A stretch of 5,069 nucleotides of DNA from the NCBI GenBank assembly GCA_903887655.1, contig CAISQQ010000183.1, positions 1-5,069 on the forward strand, read 5' to 3'. Of this stretch, positions 1-5,033 are shown piece after piece (the stretch's first letter is position 1; every line of letters starts with the position of its first letter). The notes under the pieces were generated by a model. The model saw nothing but the letters and a program-made list of their open reading frames with translations. It ran no database searches and was not told where the DNA came from. This DNA comes from an uncultured Burkholderiales bacterium (GTDB taxonomy: Bacteria > Pseudomonadota > Gammaproteobacteria > Burkholderiales > Burkholderiaceae_C). Made by a program: the position numbers and the translations under genes.

Positions 1-156
1 CCGCCGATGCGCAAAACCGCTTCCGTGAGTTGGGCCCCAGACCCGGCGCTCCTCGTGCCCCAGGCCTTCGCGTTCGGGTGCAAACTTCTCAAGCTTGGCG
101 CTACACTCGTGGGCTTAGGCATTCAATCCCCCCAATATCCGCTCAACCCCAACTGA
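1..156 (+). pseudogene. Possible frameshifted C-terminal remnant of a Bug/TctC-type substrate-binding protein (cut by window edge)
   Basis: Bases 3-35 translate to ADAQNRFRELG. After a one-base shift within the G/C run at 32-38, the frame that starts at base 1 reads about 39 more residues, including PQAFAF, LLKLGATLV and GLGIQ, and stops at TGA 154-156. Joined, these pieces resemble the C-terminal end of Bug receptors: a helix ending in ELG, then a PxxFA motif, then a K-W/L-x-x-L-V segment and a terminal GIQ. The intact receptor at 3932-4984 ends with the same order of elements (residues 309-350). Because the match needs a frame change, this is either a decayed gene or a sequence error in the homopolymer. 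It could also be non-coding sequence with a chance resemblance. The 5' part lies outside the window. The stop sits 2 nt before the cupin start, as would fit an upstream gene in the same operon. Confidence 0.35.
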
Positions 157-158
157 CC

Positions 159-542
159 ATGCCCACATTCAAACAAACCGTGCTCTACACCGCCGAGAGC
201 GGCGAGGCTTTGTTCAAAGAAGAGCTCATCGCTCTGGATCAAGGCCAGCCGCAATCCCAATTGTCGGCCCTGATGCCCAGTCAGGGCTACCAATTGCGCC
301 ACAGCCCTGTTGGGTTTGCGAGTGCGTTTCATTGCACCACCACGCCCCAGTGGGTGTTTATTTTGCAAGGCCAGATGCAAATCAATTTGCACAACGGCGA
401 GTCGCGCGTTTTTAAGCCCGGCGAGCACTTTTACTCGGCCGACACGCCGCCTCCTGGCGTTGAGTTCGACCCCGAGCGCCACGGCCACAGCTCCAGGCAA
501 GTGGGCGAAGAGCCCTTGGTGACGCTTTTTTTGAGAGGCTAA
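159..542 (+). CDS. Small single-domain cupin protein, function unknown
   Basis: This encodes a 127-residue cytoplasmic protein with no signal peptide or membrane segment, the usual size of a stand-alone cupin. Cupin motif 1 lies at residues 52-71: G52, H58, then QWVFILQG. Motif 2 lies at 80-94: G80, KPG 86-88, H90, FYSAD. The usual HxH is H58-C-T60, the motif 1 glutamate is Q64, and the conserved glycine is G71, so the canonical metal set (two His, Glu, His) is incomplete. H108 and H110 near the C terminus might contribute. It could be a small-molecule sensor or a weak enzyme; I cannot assign a substrate. The frame stays open upstream to base 3, but 159 is preferred: homology-like sequence begins there, upstream residues are Arg/Pro-rich and unlike a domain, and the ATG follows the upstream TGA (154-156) by 2 nt. 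No Shine-Dalgarno is visible, which suits coupling to an upstream gene. Confidence 0.8.
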   Translation: MPTFKQTVLYTAESGEALFKEELIALDQGQPQSQLSALMPSQGYQLRHSPVGFASAFHCTTTPQWVFILQGQMQINLHNGESRVFKPGEHFYSADTPPPGVEFDPERHGHSSRQVGEEPLVTLFLRG

Positions 543-548
543 AGCGTC
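521..548. terminator. Hairpin across the cupin stop codon, possible terminator or 3'-end stabiliser
   Basis: GACGCTTT at 521-528 is the exact reverse complement of AAAGCGTC at 541-548, giving an 8-bp stem with a 12-nt loop that contains the last cupin codons; the TAA is 540-542. There is no T tract immediately after it on either strand, so a classic intrinsic terminator is not shown. Its position between two convergent genes suits an mRNA 3' structure. Confidence 0.35.
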
Positions 549-551
549 GCT

Positions 552-569
552 CGTGGCGCCCGTGGCGCC
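552..569. repeat. Tandem 9-bp repeat forming a GC-rich hairpin
   Basis: CGTGGCGCC occurs twice back to back (552-560 and 561-569). Because GGCGCC is self-complementary, the two copies can pair as a 6-bp GC-only stem (555-560 with 564-569) around a 3-nt loop. It lies 10 nt after the cupin stop, in the gap between convergent genes, and may act together with the hairpin at 521-548. The remaining spacer up to 623 shows nothing else recognisable. Confidence 0.45.
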
Positions 570-623
570 TGACCCTGCTCGGTTTTCAGACGGTGGACCA
601 CAAGCGCCAAGGGCGACAGTCTC

Positions 624-1160
624 TCAGCGGTTGATCAAGGCGGCCCCTGTTTTGGCGACCAGCTCGTCTTGCGAGCCCGTGCCCCCAGAGCAGCCAATGG
701 CGCCGATCAGTTTGCCATGGTCCACGAGTGGGACGCCGCCCCGAGAGGCGATCACGTCGTCCAGGGTGGCGACATAGGGGTTGGTTTGGATCGCGATTTC
801 AAAGGCCTTGGTCTCGCGACGGTATCTTGCTGCGGTGCGCGCTTTGTGCATGGAGATGCTGATGGAGGCGAGTTGCGCGTTGTCCATTCTTTTGAAGATG
901 ACCATTTCACCCGATTGGTCCATCACGGTGCAAATCATTTTCCAATCGCGTTGGTTGGCCTCTGCGATCGCGGTGTTCAAGACCTGCTCGGCTTTTTCTA
1001 AGCCAATGGGGGAGCCAAACGGAATATTGAAGGGCATTTTGTCAGGAATCGTGTCTTGTGGATTGACTGCATTTTGCGCCCACAGAGGGCTTGCAAGGAG
1101 GGCACAACTGCTCAGCGCTGAGGCGATGATGAGTCTGGCGGTGAATTTGACGGTTTTCAT
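624..1160 (-). CDS. Exported GlcG/HbpS-family (DUF336) protein, putative heme- or cofactor-binding
   Basis: This encodes a 178-residue protein with an N-terminal signal sequence: K2, K5 and R9, a hydrophobic stretch 10-28, and likely cleavage after A28 in LWA-QN. The mature protein is therefore predicted to be periplasmic. Residues about 50-176 form one GlcG/HbpS domain. Its hallmarks are the D81-Q-S-G segment running into FKRMDNA (89-95), KARTAARYRR (106-115), GGVPLVDHGK (141-150) and GAIGCSGG followed by QDE (153-166). The family includes streptomycete HbpS, which binds heme, and GlcG of glycolate loci, whose role is unclear; annotation pipelines often write 'heme-binding protein'. Mature C77 and C157 could form a disulfide. 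LSSC at 16-19 resembles a lipobox, but hydrophobic sequence continues past it, so a soluble periplasmic form is favoured. The gene is divergent from bug1 and convergent with the cupin gene. AGGGAG stands 9 nt before the ATG. Confidence 0.87.
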   Translation of the reverse strand: MKTVKFTARLIIASALSSCALLASPLWAQNAVNPQDTIPDKMPFNIPFGSPIGLEKAEQVLNTAIAEANQRDWKMICTVMDQSGEMVIFKRMDNAQLASISISMHKARTAARYRRETKAFEIAIQTNPYVATLDDVIASRGGVPLVDHGKLIGAIGCSGGTGSQDELVAKTGAALINR

Positions 1161-1169
1161 GGTGAATGT

Positions 1170-1175
1170 CTCCCT
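1170..1175 (-). promoter_or_regulatory. Shine-Dalgarno site of the GlcG/HbpS gene
   Basis: On the minus strand this reads AGGGAG, followed by 9 nt and the ATG whose first base is 1160. It is the clearest ribosome binding site in the window and fixes the start of the exported protein. I found no convincing -35/-10 pair for this gene in the same region. Confidence 0.7.
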
Positions 1176-1214
1176 TGATGGTTTTGTTCGAGCCCGACCA
1201 TATCAACACAAGTC

Positions 1215-1248
1215 TTGCCCCTCGAGCGCTAGGGCTTACCCTTGAGCG
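1215..1248. promoter_or_regulatory. Candidate operator: direct repeats about 21 bp apart in the divergent intergenic region
   Basis: TTGCCCCTCGAGCG (1215-1228) and TTACCCTTGAGCG (1236-1248) match closely, allowing one gap, and start 21 bp apart, so they lie on the same DNA face. Between them AGGG-CTTA-CCCT (1231-1242) is an inverted repeat flanked by CGCT (1227-1230) and AGCG (1245-1248). The segment lies between the GlcG/HbpS gene and bug1, where a shared regulator would be expected. No regulator gene is in the window, so the binding protein is unknown. Confidence 0.3.
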
Positions 1249-1271
1249 GCCTTTGAAATAATCGAAAAACC

Positions 1272-1330
1272 GCTTCGTTCACCTTTGAAGTTCTGAGCGC
1301 CTGTCTTTAAAATAAGTGCTTCATTCACCT
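1272..1330 (+). repeat. 13-bp direct repeat bracketing the bug1 promoter, candidate operator pair
   Basis: GCTTCGTTCACCT (1272-1284) and GCTTCATTCACCT (1318-1330) agree at 12 of 13 positions and start 46 bp apart. The first copy ends at the base before the -35 box and the second covers the predicted transcription start. That placement fits a repressor or dual-site regulator acting on bug1. No regulator is identified, and a chance duplication cannot be excluded. Confidence 0.4.
1285..1313 (+). promoter_or_regulatory. Sigma70-type promoter for bug1 and the downstream genes
   Basis: TTGAAG (1285-1290) and TAAAAT (1308-1313) are separated by exactly 17 nt. They match the -35 and -10 consensus at 4/6 and 5/6 positions. 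Transcription would start near 1320, giving a leader of about 33 nt before the bug1 ATG. No Shine-Dalgarno is evident in that leader. Confidence 0.6.
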
Positions 1331-1352
1331 CCATGGCCTGTACGGTCCCACC

Positions 1353-2480
1353 ATGCTCATCCTTCGCCCCAGAACACCTCAGCGCTTGAGCGGCTTGGCG
1401 TTGTGCCTGGCCTTGGCACTGATCGCCCAAGCGCCCATCAACTCACAAGCTCAAGGCTCCAGTCAAAATCCAACTTCATCCGCTACCCCATCCGCTCCTT
1501 CATCCGCTCCTTCAGCGCCCATCTCAAACGGGGCGAGCAGCAGCCCGTCTGCGGCAGCGGCAAGCGCTGCGCCCACCTCTGCGGGCCCCTATCCAAATCG
1601 CCCCGTCTCGGTGGTGGTGCCCTTTCCTCCAGGCGGTCCCACCGATTCGAGTGCACGCCTCATGGCCAAGTTTTTGAGCACCCACTTCAAACAGTCCTTT
1701 GTGGTGGAAAACCGCGCCGGTGCCGGTGGCACGACCGGCTCGACCTATGTGGCCAAGTCCACCCCCGATGGCTACACCTTGCTGTGGGGGAGCACGAGCA
1801 GCTTGGGGGTTGCGCCCACCTTGTATGCCAAATTGTCTTACGCCCCGCTCACCTCATTTGCCCCCTTGGCCATGATCGCCAGAAGTCCGGTGATCTTGGT
1901 CTCGCGAAGCGGCTTGAAGGCCACGAGCCTCAAAGAGTTCATCGCCTTGTCGGCCTCCCAAAAACTCTCCTATGGCTCGGCGGGCAACGGCTCGTTGAAC
2001 CACCTCGTGGGCGAGTGGCTCAAGAGCGAGGGGCACTTTGACATGCTGCACGTGCCGTACAAGGGGGGGACACCGGCTTTGAACGACCTCTTGGGCGGTC
2101 AAGTGGACATGACCATGGAGACCATACCATCGGTCTTGCCGTTTGTGAAATCAGACCGATTGAACATCATCGCGACAGGCGGGCGCGCTCGCGCGCCTCA
2201 ACTGCCGCAAGTGCCCACCGTTCGCGAGGTGATTGGCGGCGACTTTGAGGCCTACTCGTGGGTGGGTTTGGTGGCTCCCGCAGCAACCCCACCTGAGGTG
2301 CTCAGGCTGATCTCTCAAGCCATCACGGCCAGTGAAAACGATGCCGCATTTCAAAAAGACATGGCCCAAACGGGCTTGGACCCGGTCAAGAGTTCGCCCG
2401 AACTCTTTCGCGCCGACATCGAATCGGAAAACAAAAAATGGGGCCGCCTGATCAAAGCCTTCAAACCCGAGGTCGATTGA
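1353..2480 (+). CDS. Bug/TctC-family tripartite tricarboxylate transporter substrate-binding protein (bug1)
   Basis: This encodes a 375-residue periplasmic receptor, slightly longer than the usual Bug length of about 320-330. A signal peptide occupies residues 1-33 (R5, R7 and R11, hydrophobic 12-27, likely cleavage after SQA). An unusual Ser/Ala/Pro linker covers about 35-78. The Bug fold starts at YPNRPVSVVVPF (80-91) and has the ligand loop PPGGPTDSSAR (92-102), the NRAGAGG element (120-126), STPDGYTLL (136-144), YGSAGNG (207-213), HVPYKGG (233-239) and VPTVREV (287-293). Bug proteins bind carboxylates, amides or aromatic acids and deliver them to TctA/TctB-type permeases or signal their presence; the ligand here cannot be read from sequence. 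ATG 1353 is the only plausible start and lies about 33 nt after the predicted transcription start. The gene is the first of a rightward group, 75 nt ahead of the hydrolase. No permease subunit is nearby, so it may be an orphan receptor. Confidence 0.92.
   Translation: MLILRPRTPQRLSGLALCLALALIAQAPINSQAQGSSQNPTSSATPSAPSSAPSAPISNGASSSPSAAAASAAPTSAGPYPNRPVSVVVPFPPGGPTDSSARLMAKFLSTHFKQSFVVENRAGAGGTTGSTYVAKSTPDGYTLLWGSTSSLGVAPTLYAKLSYAPLTSFAPLAMIARSPVILVSRSGLKATSLKEFIALSASQKLSYGSAGNGSLNHLVGEWLKSEGHFDMLHVPYKGGTPALNDLLGGQVDMTMETIPSVLPFVKSDRLNIIATGGRARAPQLPQVPTVREVIGGDFEAYSWVGLVAPAATPPEVLRLISQAITASENDAAFQKDMAQTGLDPVKSSPELFRADIESENKKWGRLIKAFKPEVD
1478..1513 (+). repeat. Three 12-bp tandem units inside the bug1 linker
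   Basis: ATCCGCTCCTTC occurs exactly at 1490-1501 and 1502-1513, preceded by a 9/12 match at 1478-1489. The units encode SATP, SAPS and SAPS in frame (residues 43-54). As 12 bp is four codons, gain or loss of a unit would change linker length without breaking the frame. Confidence 0.75.
1749..1783 (+). repeat. 35-nt near-identical segment shared by the two Bug genes (copy 1)
   Basis: This stretch, encoding VAKSTPDGYTLL, matches 4256-4290 at 33 of 35 bases, with the last 20 bases identical. Both copies code for the same conserved Bug motif in the same frame. The identity may reflect strong protein constraint and shared codon use, or a past gene-conversion event. Recombination between copies would delete 2507 bp, including the hydrolase gene. 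Confidence 0.7.
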
Positions 2481-2555
2481 CCGGGTGGCCTCGTTGGCCC
2501 ACTGCCCACTTTTGACCGCCCACAACAATGCTCACTTCACCCCACCAGGCCCTTC
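2481..2555 (+). other. C-rich, G-poor leader between bug1 and the hydrolase gene
   Basis: A short hairpin is possible just after the bug1 stop: GTGGCC (2485-2490) can pair with GGCC-CAC (2496-2502) with one bulged C. From 2498 to 2555 the strand is about half C and only about a tenth G, and thus largely unstructured. Such composition resembles Rho-utilisation sequence. No promoter is evident, and before the ATG there is only a weak AGG (about 2544), so the hydrolase seems poorly primed for translation on its own. Confidence 0.35.
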
Positions 2556-3935
2556 ATGTCCACCCTTGAACTCAACACCACACACGATCCGAGTCGGCAA
2601 TCTTGGGTCGAGTCGGCCAATGCTGCCGAGACGGATTTTCCGCTGCAAAACCTGCCCTTGGGGGTTTATGAACACGCTGGCCGCGTGAGCTGGGGCGTGG
2701 CCATTGGCGAGAGCGTGCTCGATGTGCAGGCGCTCACGAATTTGCGCCTGCTCGAAGGCGACGCATTGCTCGCGGCCCAAAGCGTCAAAGGCGCTGAGCT
2801 CAACGCATTGATGGGTCTCGAGCCCAGGCTGGTGCACGCGCTCAGACGCTCGCTGAGCGCTCTTTTGGGCGCCGATACACCGCCAGACGAGTTCCAGGAG
2901 TCTTCACAAAAGAAAATCAAGCGCCTCGCCAAAGTGCTGCTCATTGAGCGCGATGCGGTTCAGATGCGACTGCCCTGTGCCATCGGTGACTACACCGATT
3001 TTTTGACCTCCGAGTACCACACCGAGCGCCACGGCCGCTTCAAAGGTTTGGCGCAACCGCTGCCAGAGGCCTTTAAACATTTGCCCGTCGCCTACCATGG
3101 CCGTGCATCCTCCATCCGGGTGAGTGGCACGCCGGTCGTGCGCCCCAACGGCCAGTTCAAAGACGCGGCAGGACAGGTGGTGTTTGGCCCCGCCCCCATG
3201 CTCGACTTTGAGCTCGAGCTCGCGGGCTTCATCGGACGGGGCAACCCGTTGGGTCAACCCATTGCCCTCGAGCGCGCGCACGAGCACTTCTTTGGCTGGG
3301 TCCTCCTCAACGACTGGTCGGCCAAAAGCATTCAGTGGTGGGAGTCGGTCTTGGGTCCTTTTTTGGGCAAAAGCTTCATGTCCTCCATCTCGCCTTGGAT
3401 CGTGACCCAAGAGGCTTTGGCACCGTTTCGCATGCCCCTCAACGCCAGGCCCGAGGGCGACCCCCAGGCCTTGCCTTACCTCTGCAGTGTTCACGATCAA
3501 ACCCACGGGGGGTTTGATATCGAGCTCGAGGCTTGGCTTCAAACCCCGTCGCAGCGCGCTTTGGGCGAGACGGGGCTTCAAATCACCCAAACCCATTTGA
3601 AACATTTGTATTGGAGTTTTGGCCAGATGCTGGCCCACCACGCCAGCAACGGCTGCAACATGAGAAGCGGGGATTTGCTGGGCAGTGGCACGATCTCGGG
3701 ACCCACGGACGAGTCGCGCGCGTGCATCACTGAAATCACCCAAGCCGCCAAGGCTCCCTTGGACGTGGGCCATGGCGAGACGCGCATCGCCTTGCAAGAT
3801 GGGGACGCCATCACCTTGCGGGCCAAGGCACGCCGTGCTGGCGCGGTGTCGATTGGATTTGGCGAGTGCACAGGCGTGGTGTTGTCGGCGCCAATTTATC
3901 CCCATCTGGCGTCTTCGGCAGGGGCAGGTGCATGA
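2556..3935 (+). CDS. fahA: Fumarylacetoacetase-type hydrolase with altered substrate pocket
   Basis: This encodes a 459-residue cytoplasmic enzyme that aligns along its whole length with fumarylacetoacetase (last step of homogentisate/tyrosine breakdown, giving fumarate and acetoacetate). The N-terminal SH3-like domain is about 27-135 (DFPLQNLPLGVY 27-38, GVAIG 47-51, NALMGL 83-88). The catalytic beta-roll domain is about 140-445 (GDYTDF 144-149, LPVAYHGRASS 176-186, DFELEL 217-222, LNDWSA 251-256, LGPFLGKSF 266-274, SGDLLGSGTISG 371-382). Using mouse/human numbering from memory, metal ligands D126, E199, E201 and D233 correspond to D148, E219, E221 and D253. The catalytic H133 and E364 are H155 and E393, and Q240, K253 and T350 are Q260, K272 and T379. 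Substrate-binding Y128, R142 and Y244 are L150, K163 and S264, and R237 is K257. It may therefore act on a related 1,3-diketo acid. The stop overlaps the bug2 start (ATGA); homogentisate dioxygenase is not in view. Confidence 0.9.
   Translation: MSTLELNTTHDPSRQSWVESANAAETDFPLQNLPLGVYEHAGRVSWGVAIGESVLDVQALTNLRLLEGDALLAAQSVKGAELNALMGLEPRLVHALRRSLSALLGADTPPDEFQESSQKKIKRLAKVLLIERDAVQMRLPCAIGDYTDFLTSEYHTERHGRFKGLAQPLPEAFKHLPVAYHGRASSIRVSGTPVVRPNGQFKDAAGQVVFGPAPMLDFELELAGFIGRGNPLGQPIALERAHEHFFGWVLLNDWSAKSIQWWESVLGPFLGKSFMSSISPWIVTQEALAPFRMPLNARPEGDPQALPYLCSVHDQTHGGFDIELEAWLQTPSQRALGETGLQITQTHLKHLYWSFGQMLAHHASNGCNMRSGDLLGSGTISGPTDESRACITEITQAAKAPLDVGHGETRIALQDGDAITLRAKARRAGAVSIGFGECTGVVLSAPIYPHLASSAGAGA
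3920..3935 (+). promoter_or_regulatory. Ribosome binding site and ATGA overlap linking the hydrolase to bug2
   Basis: AGGGG (3920-3924) stands 7 nt before ATG 3932, and the hydrolase TGA is 3933-3935, giving a 4-nt ATGA overlap. This decides the bug2 start: an in-frame ATG at 3866 lies inside the hydrolase gene and would add 22 residues ahead of an already complete signal peptide. The arrangement is typical of translational coupling. Confidence 0.75.
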
Positions 3936-4984
3936 ACGCACCGTCTTCAAACTCCAGACAAAGAGGCTTCAAGACCGCTGACAAGCAATCTCGTCGCCGC
4001 TTTGCGCTTTTTATCACCGTTGGCGTCTGGGCGCTCTTGCAGGCCGCGCCGTCGTGGGCCCAAGTGGCCAATGGGTCCAATGCATCCACTGCAGCCTATC
4101 CAAGCCATCCCGTCAAAATTATCGTGCCGTCTCAGCCTGGTGGGGGGACCGACATTGTCGCGAGGGTGTTGGCGCAAGAGCTCACGGCCCAAGCGGGCCA
4201 GTCCTTTTTCATCGAGAACAAGGCGGGTGCGGGCAACATGATTGGGATCACCGCCGTGGCCAAGTCAACACCCGATGGCTACACCTTGCTCATGGTGCCC
4301 AGCACCTTGGTGCTCAACACGGTGCTCTATAAGAGCATCAGCTTTGATCCGGTGAAAGATTTTGCGCCCATCACCGTGGCCGCCACCGTGCCCAATATCT
4401 TGCTGGTCTACCCCAAGCTGCCGGTGCAAAACTTGGCGCAGTTCATGGAGTTGGCCAAAAAATCCAACCTCAACTACGCCAGCGCGGGCATCGGCACCTC
4501 GCCCCATATGTCGATGGAGCTTCTCAAAAGCATGGCCGGTATCGCGCTGCAGCACATTCCTTACAAGGGAACTTCGGGGGCCATGTCCGACTTGTTGTCG
4601 GGTCAAGTGAGCAGTCTGTTTGCCAATGCGCTCGAAGCGAGTCCTTTGATCGCAGCGGGCAAGGTGAGGGCGATTGCCGTGAGTGGGGACAAGCGCATTG
4701 AGCAATTTCCCAATGTGCCCACCGTGGCCCAAGCGGGTCTGCCCGGTTACCTCTCCACCCAGTGGTACGGTTTGTTGGCGCCGGCTGGCACCCCCAAAGA
4801 GGTGCTGGAGTGGCTGGGTGTGAACGCCGTCAAAGCGTTGAAGCGCCAAGAGGTGCGCGACAAATTGGCGCAAGACGGCGCACAAGTCGTGGCCAGCAGT
4901 GCCCCAGAATTTGCCCAGCTCATCAAAGTGGAGCTTGACAAGTGGGCCAAGGTGGCCAAGACGGCGGGGATCGAGCCGGAATAA
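3932..4984 (+). CDS. Bug/TctC-family substrate-binding protein with a Tat-like signal (bug2)
   Basis: This encodes a 350-residue periplasmic receptor. The signal peptide spans about 1-43: a long polar N region, SRRRFAL (20-26), hydrophobic 24-39, and likely cleavage after SWA-Q. The twin arginines with a following F match the Tat pattern S-R-R-x-F. The mature Bug fold carries YPSHPVKIIVP (56-66), the ligand loop PGGGTDIVAR (69-78), NKAGAGN (96-102), STPDGYTLL (112-120), YASAGIGTS (182-190), HIPYKG (208-213) and NVPTVAQAG (261-269), and ends GIEPE. It is a full-length paralogue of bug1 but clearly different in the ligand loops: SQPGGGTD here against FPPGGPTD in bug1, and GIGTSPH against GNGSLNH. 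The two probably bind different ligands. Its start overlaps the hydrolase stop, so receptor and enzyme are likely made together. A candidate terminator follows at 5034-5062. Confidence 0.92.
   Translation: MNAPSSNSRQRGFKTADKQSRRRFALFITVGVWALLQAAPSWAQVANGSNASTAAYPSHPVKIIVPSQPGGGTDIVARVLAQELTAQAGQSFFIENKAGAGNMIGITAVAKSTPDGYTLLMVPSTLVLNTVLYKSISFDPVKDFAPITVAATVPNILLVYPKLPVQNLAQFMELAKKSNLNYASAGIGTSPHMSMELLKSMAGIALQHIPYKGTSGAMSDLLSGQVSSLFANALEASPLIAAGKVRAIAVSGDKRIEQFPNVPTVAQAGLPGYLSTQWYGLLAPAGTPKEVLEWLGVNAVKALKRQEVRDKLAQDGAQVVASSAPEFAQLIKVELDKWAKVAKTAGIEPE
4256..4290 (+). repeat. 35-nt near-identical segment shared by the two Bug genes (copy 2)
   Basis: This is the partner of 1749-1783, identical at 33 of 35 bases and coding for the same VAKSTPDGYTLL motif (residues 109-120 of bug2). 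It shows that the two receptors are paralogues with locally very similar DNA. Confidence 0.7.
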
Positions 4985-5033
4985 TCCGCCACGGGCGCTA
5001 GAGCCTCAGCAAGGAGAGCGGCGGCGCTCCATG

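Noticed and set aside
30..158. 43-residue N-terminal extension of the cupin protein from an ATG at 30
   Set aside because: The extension is Arg/Pro-rich and unlike a domain, lies over a better explanation (Bug remnant in two frames), and the short start at 159 gives a complete cupin.
1353..1455. Bug1 as a lipoprotein via C18
   Set aside because: The residue before C18 is leucine (LALC), which does not fit a lipobox, and the hydrophobic segment continues beyond it.
1316..2041. Plus-strand frame of 241 codons overlapping bug1
   Set aside because: It is an out-of-frame shadow of bug1: rich in Arg/His/Gly, no domain, while the bug1 frame carries all family motifs.
2478..2556. Bug1 and the hydrolase lie in the same frame with only one TGA between them, hinting at a readthrough fusion
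   Set aside because: A fusion of an exported receptor with a cytoplasmic enzyme makes little sense, the TGA has no recoding signal I can see, and the shared frame has a one in three chance of occurring at random.
3866..3931. Earlier in-frame ATG for bug2 inside the hydrolase gene
   Set aside because: The start at 3932 has AGGGG at 7 nt and gives a complete signal peptide; the longer form would bury it behind 22 extra residues.
2904..3950. Long minus-strand open frame (348 codons) opposite the hydrolase
   Set aside because: It is a shadow of a GC-rich coding gene; the plus-strand frame is a clear full-length FAH-family enzyme and the antisense product shows no recognisable motif.
4265..4885. 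Minus-strand frame of 206 codons opposite bug2
   Set aside because: Its His/Gly/Arg-rich composition is typical of antisense shadows, and it has no motif or ribosome binding site.
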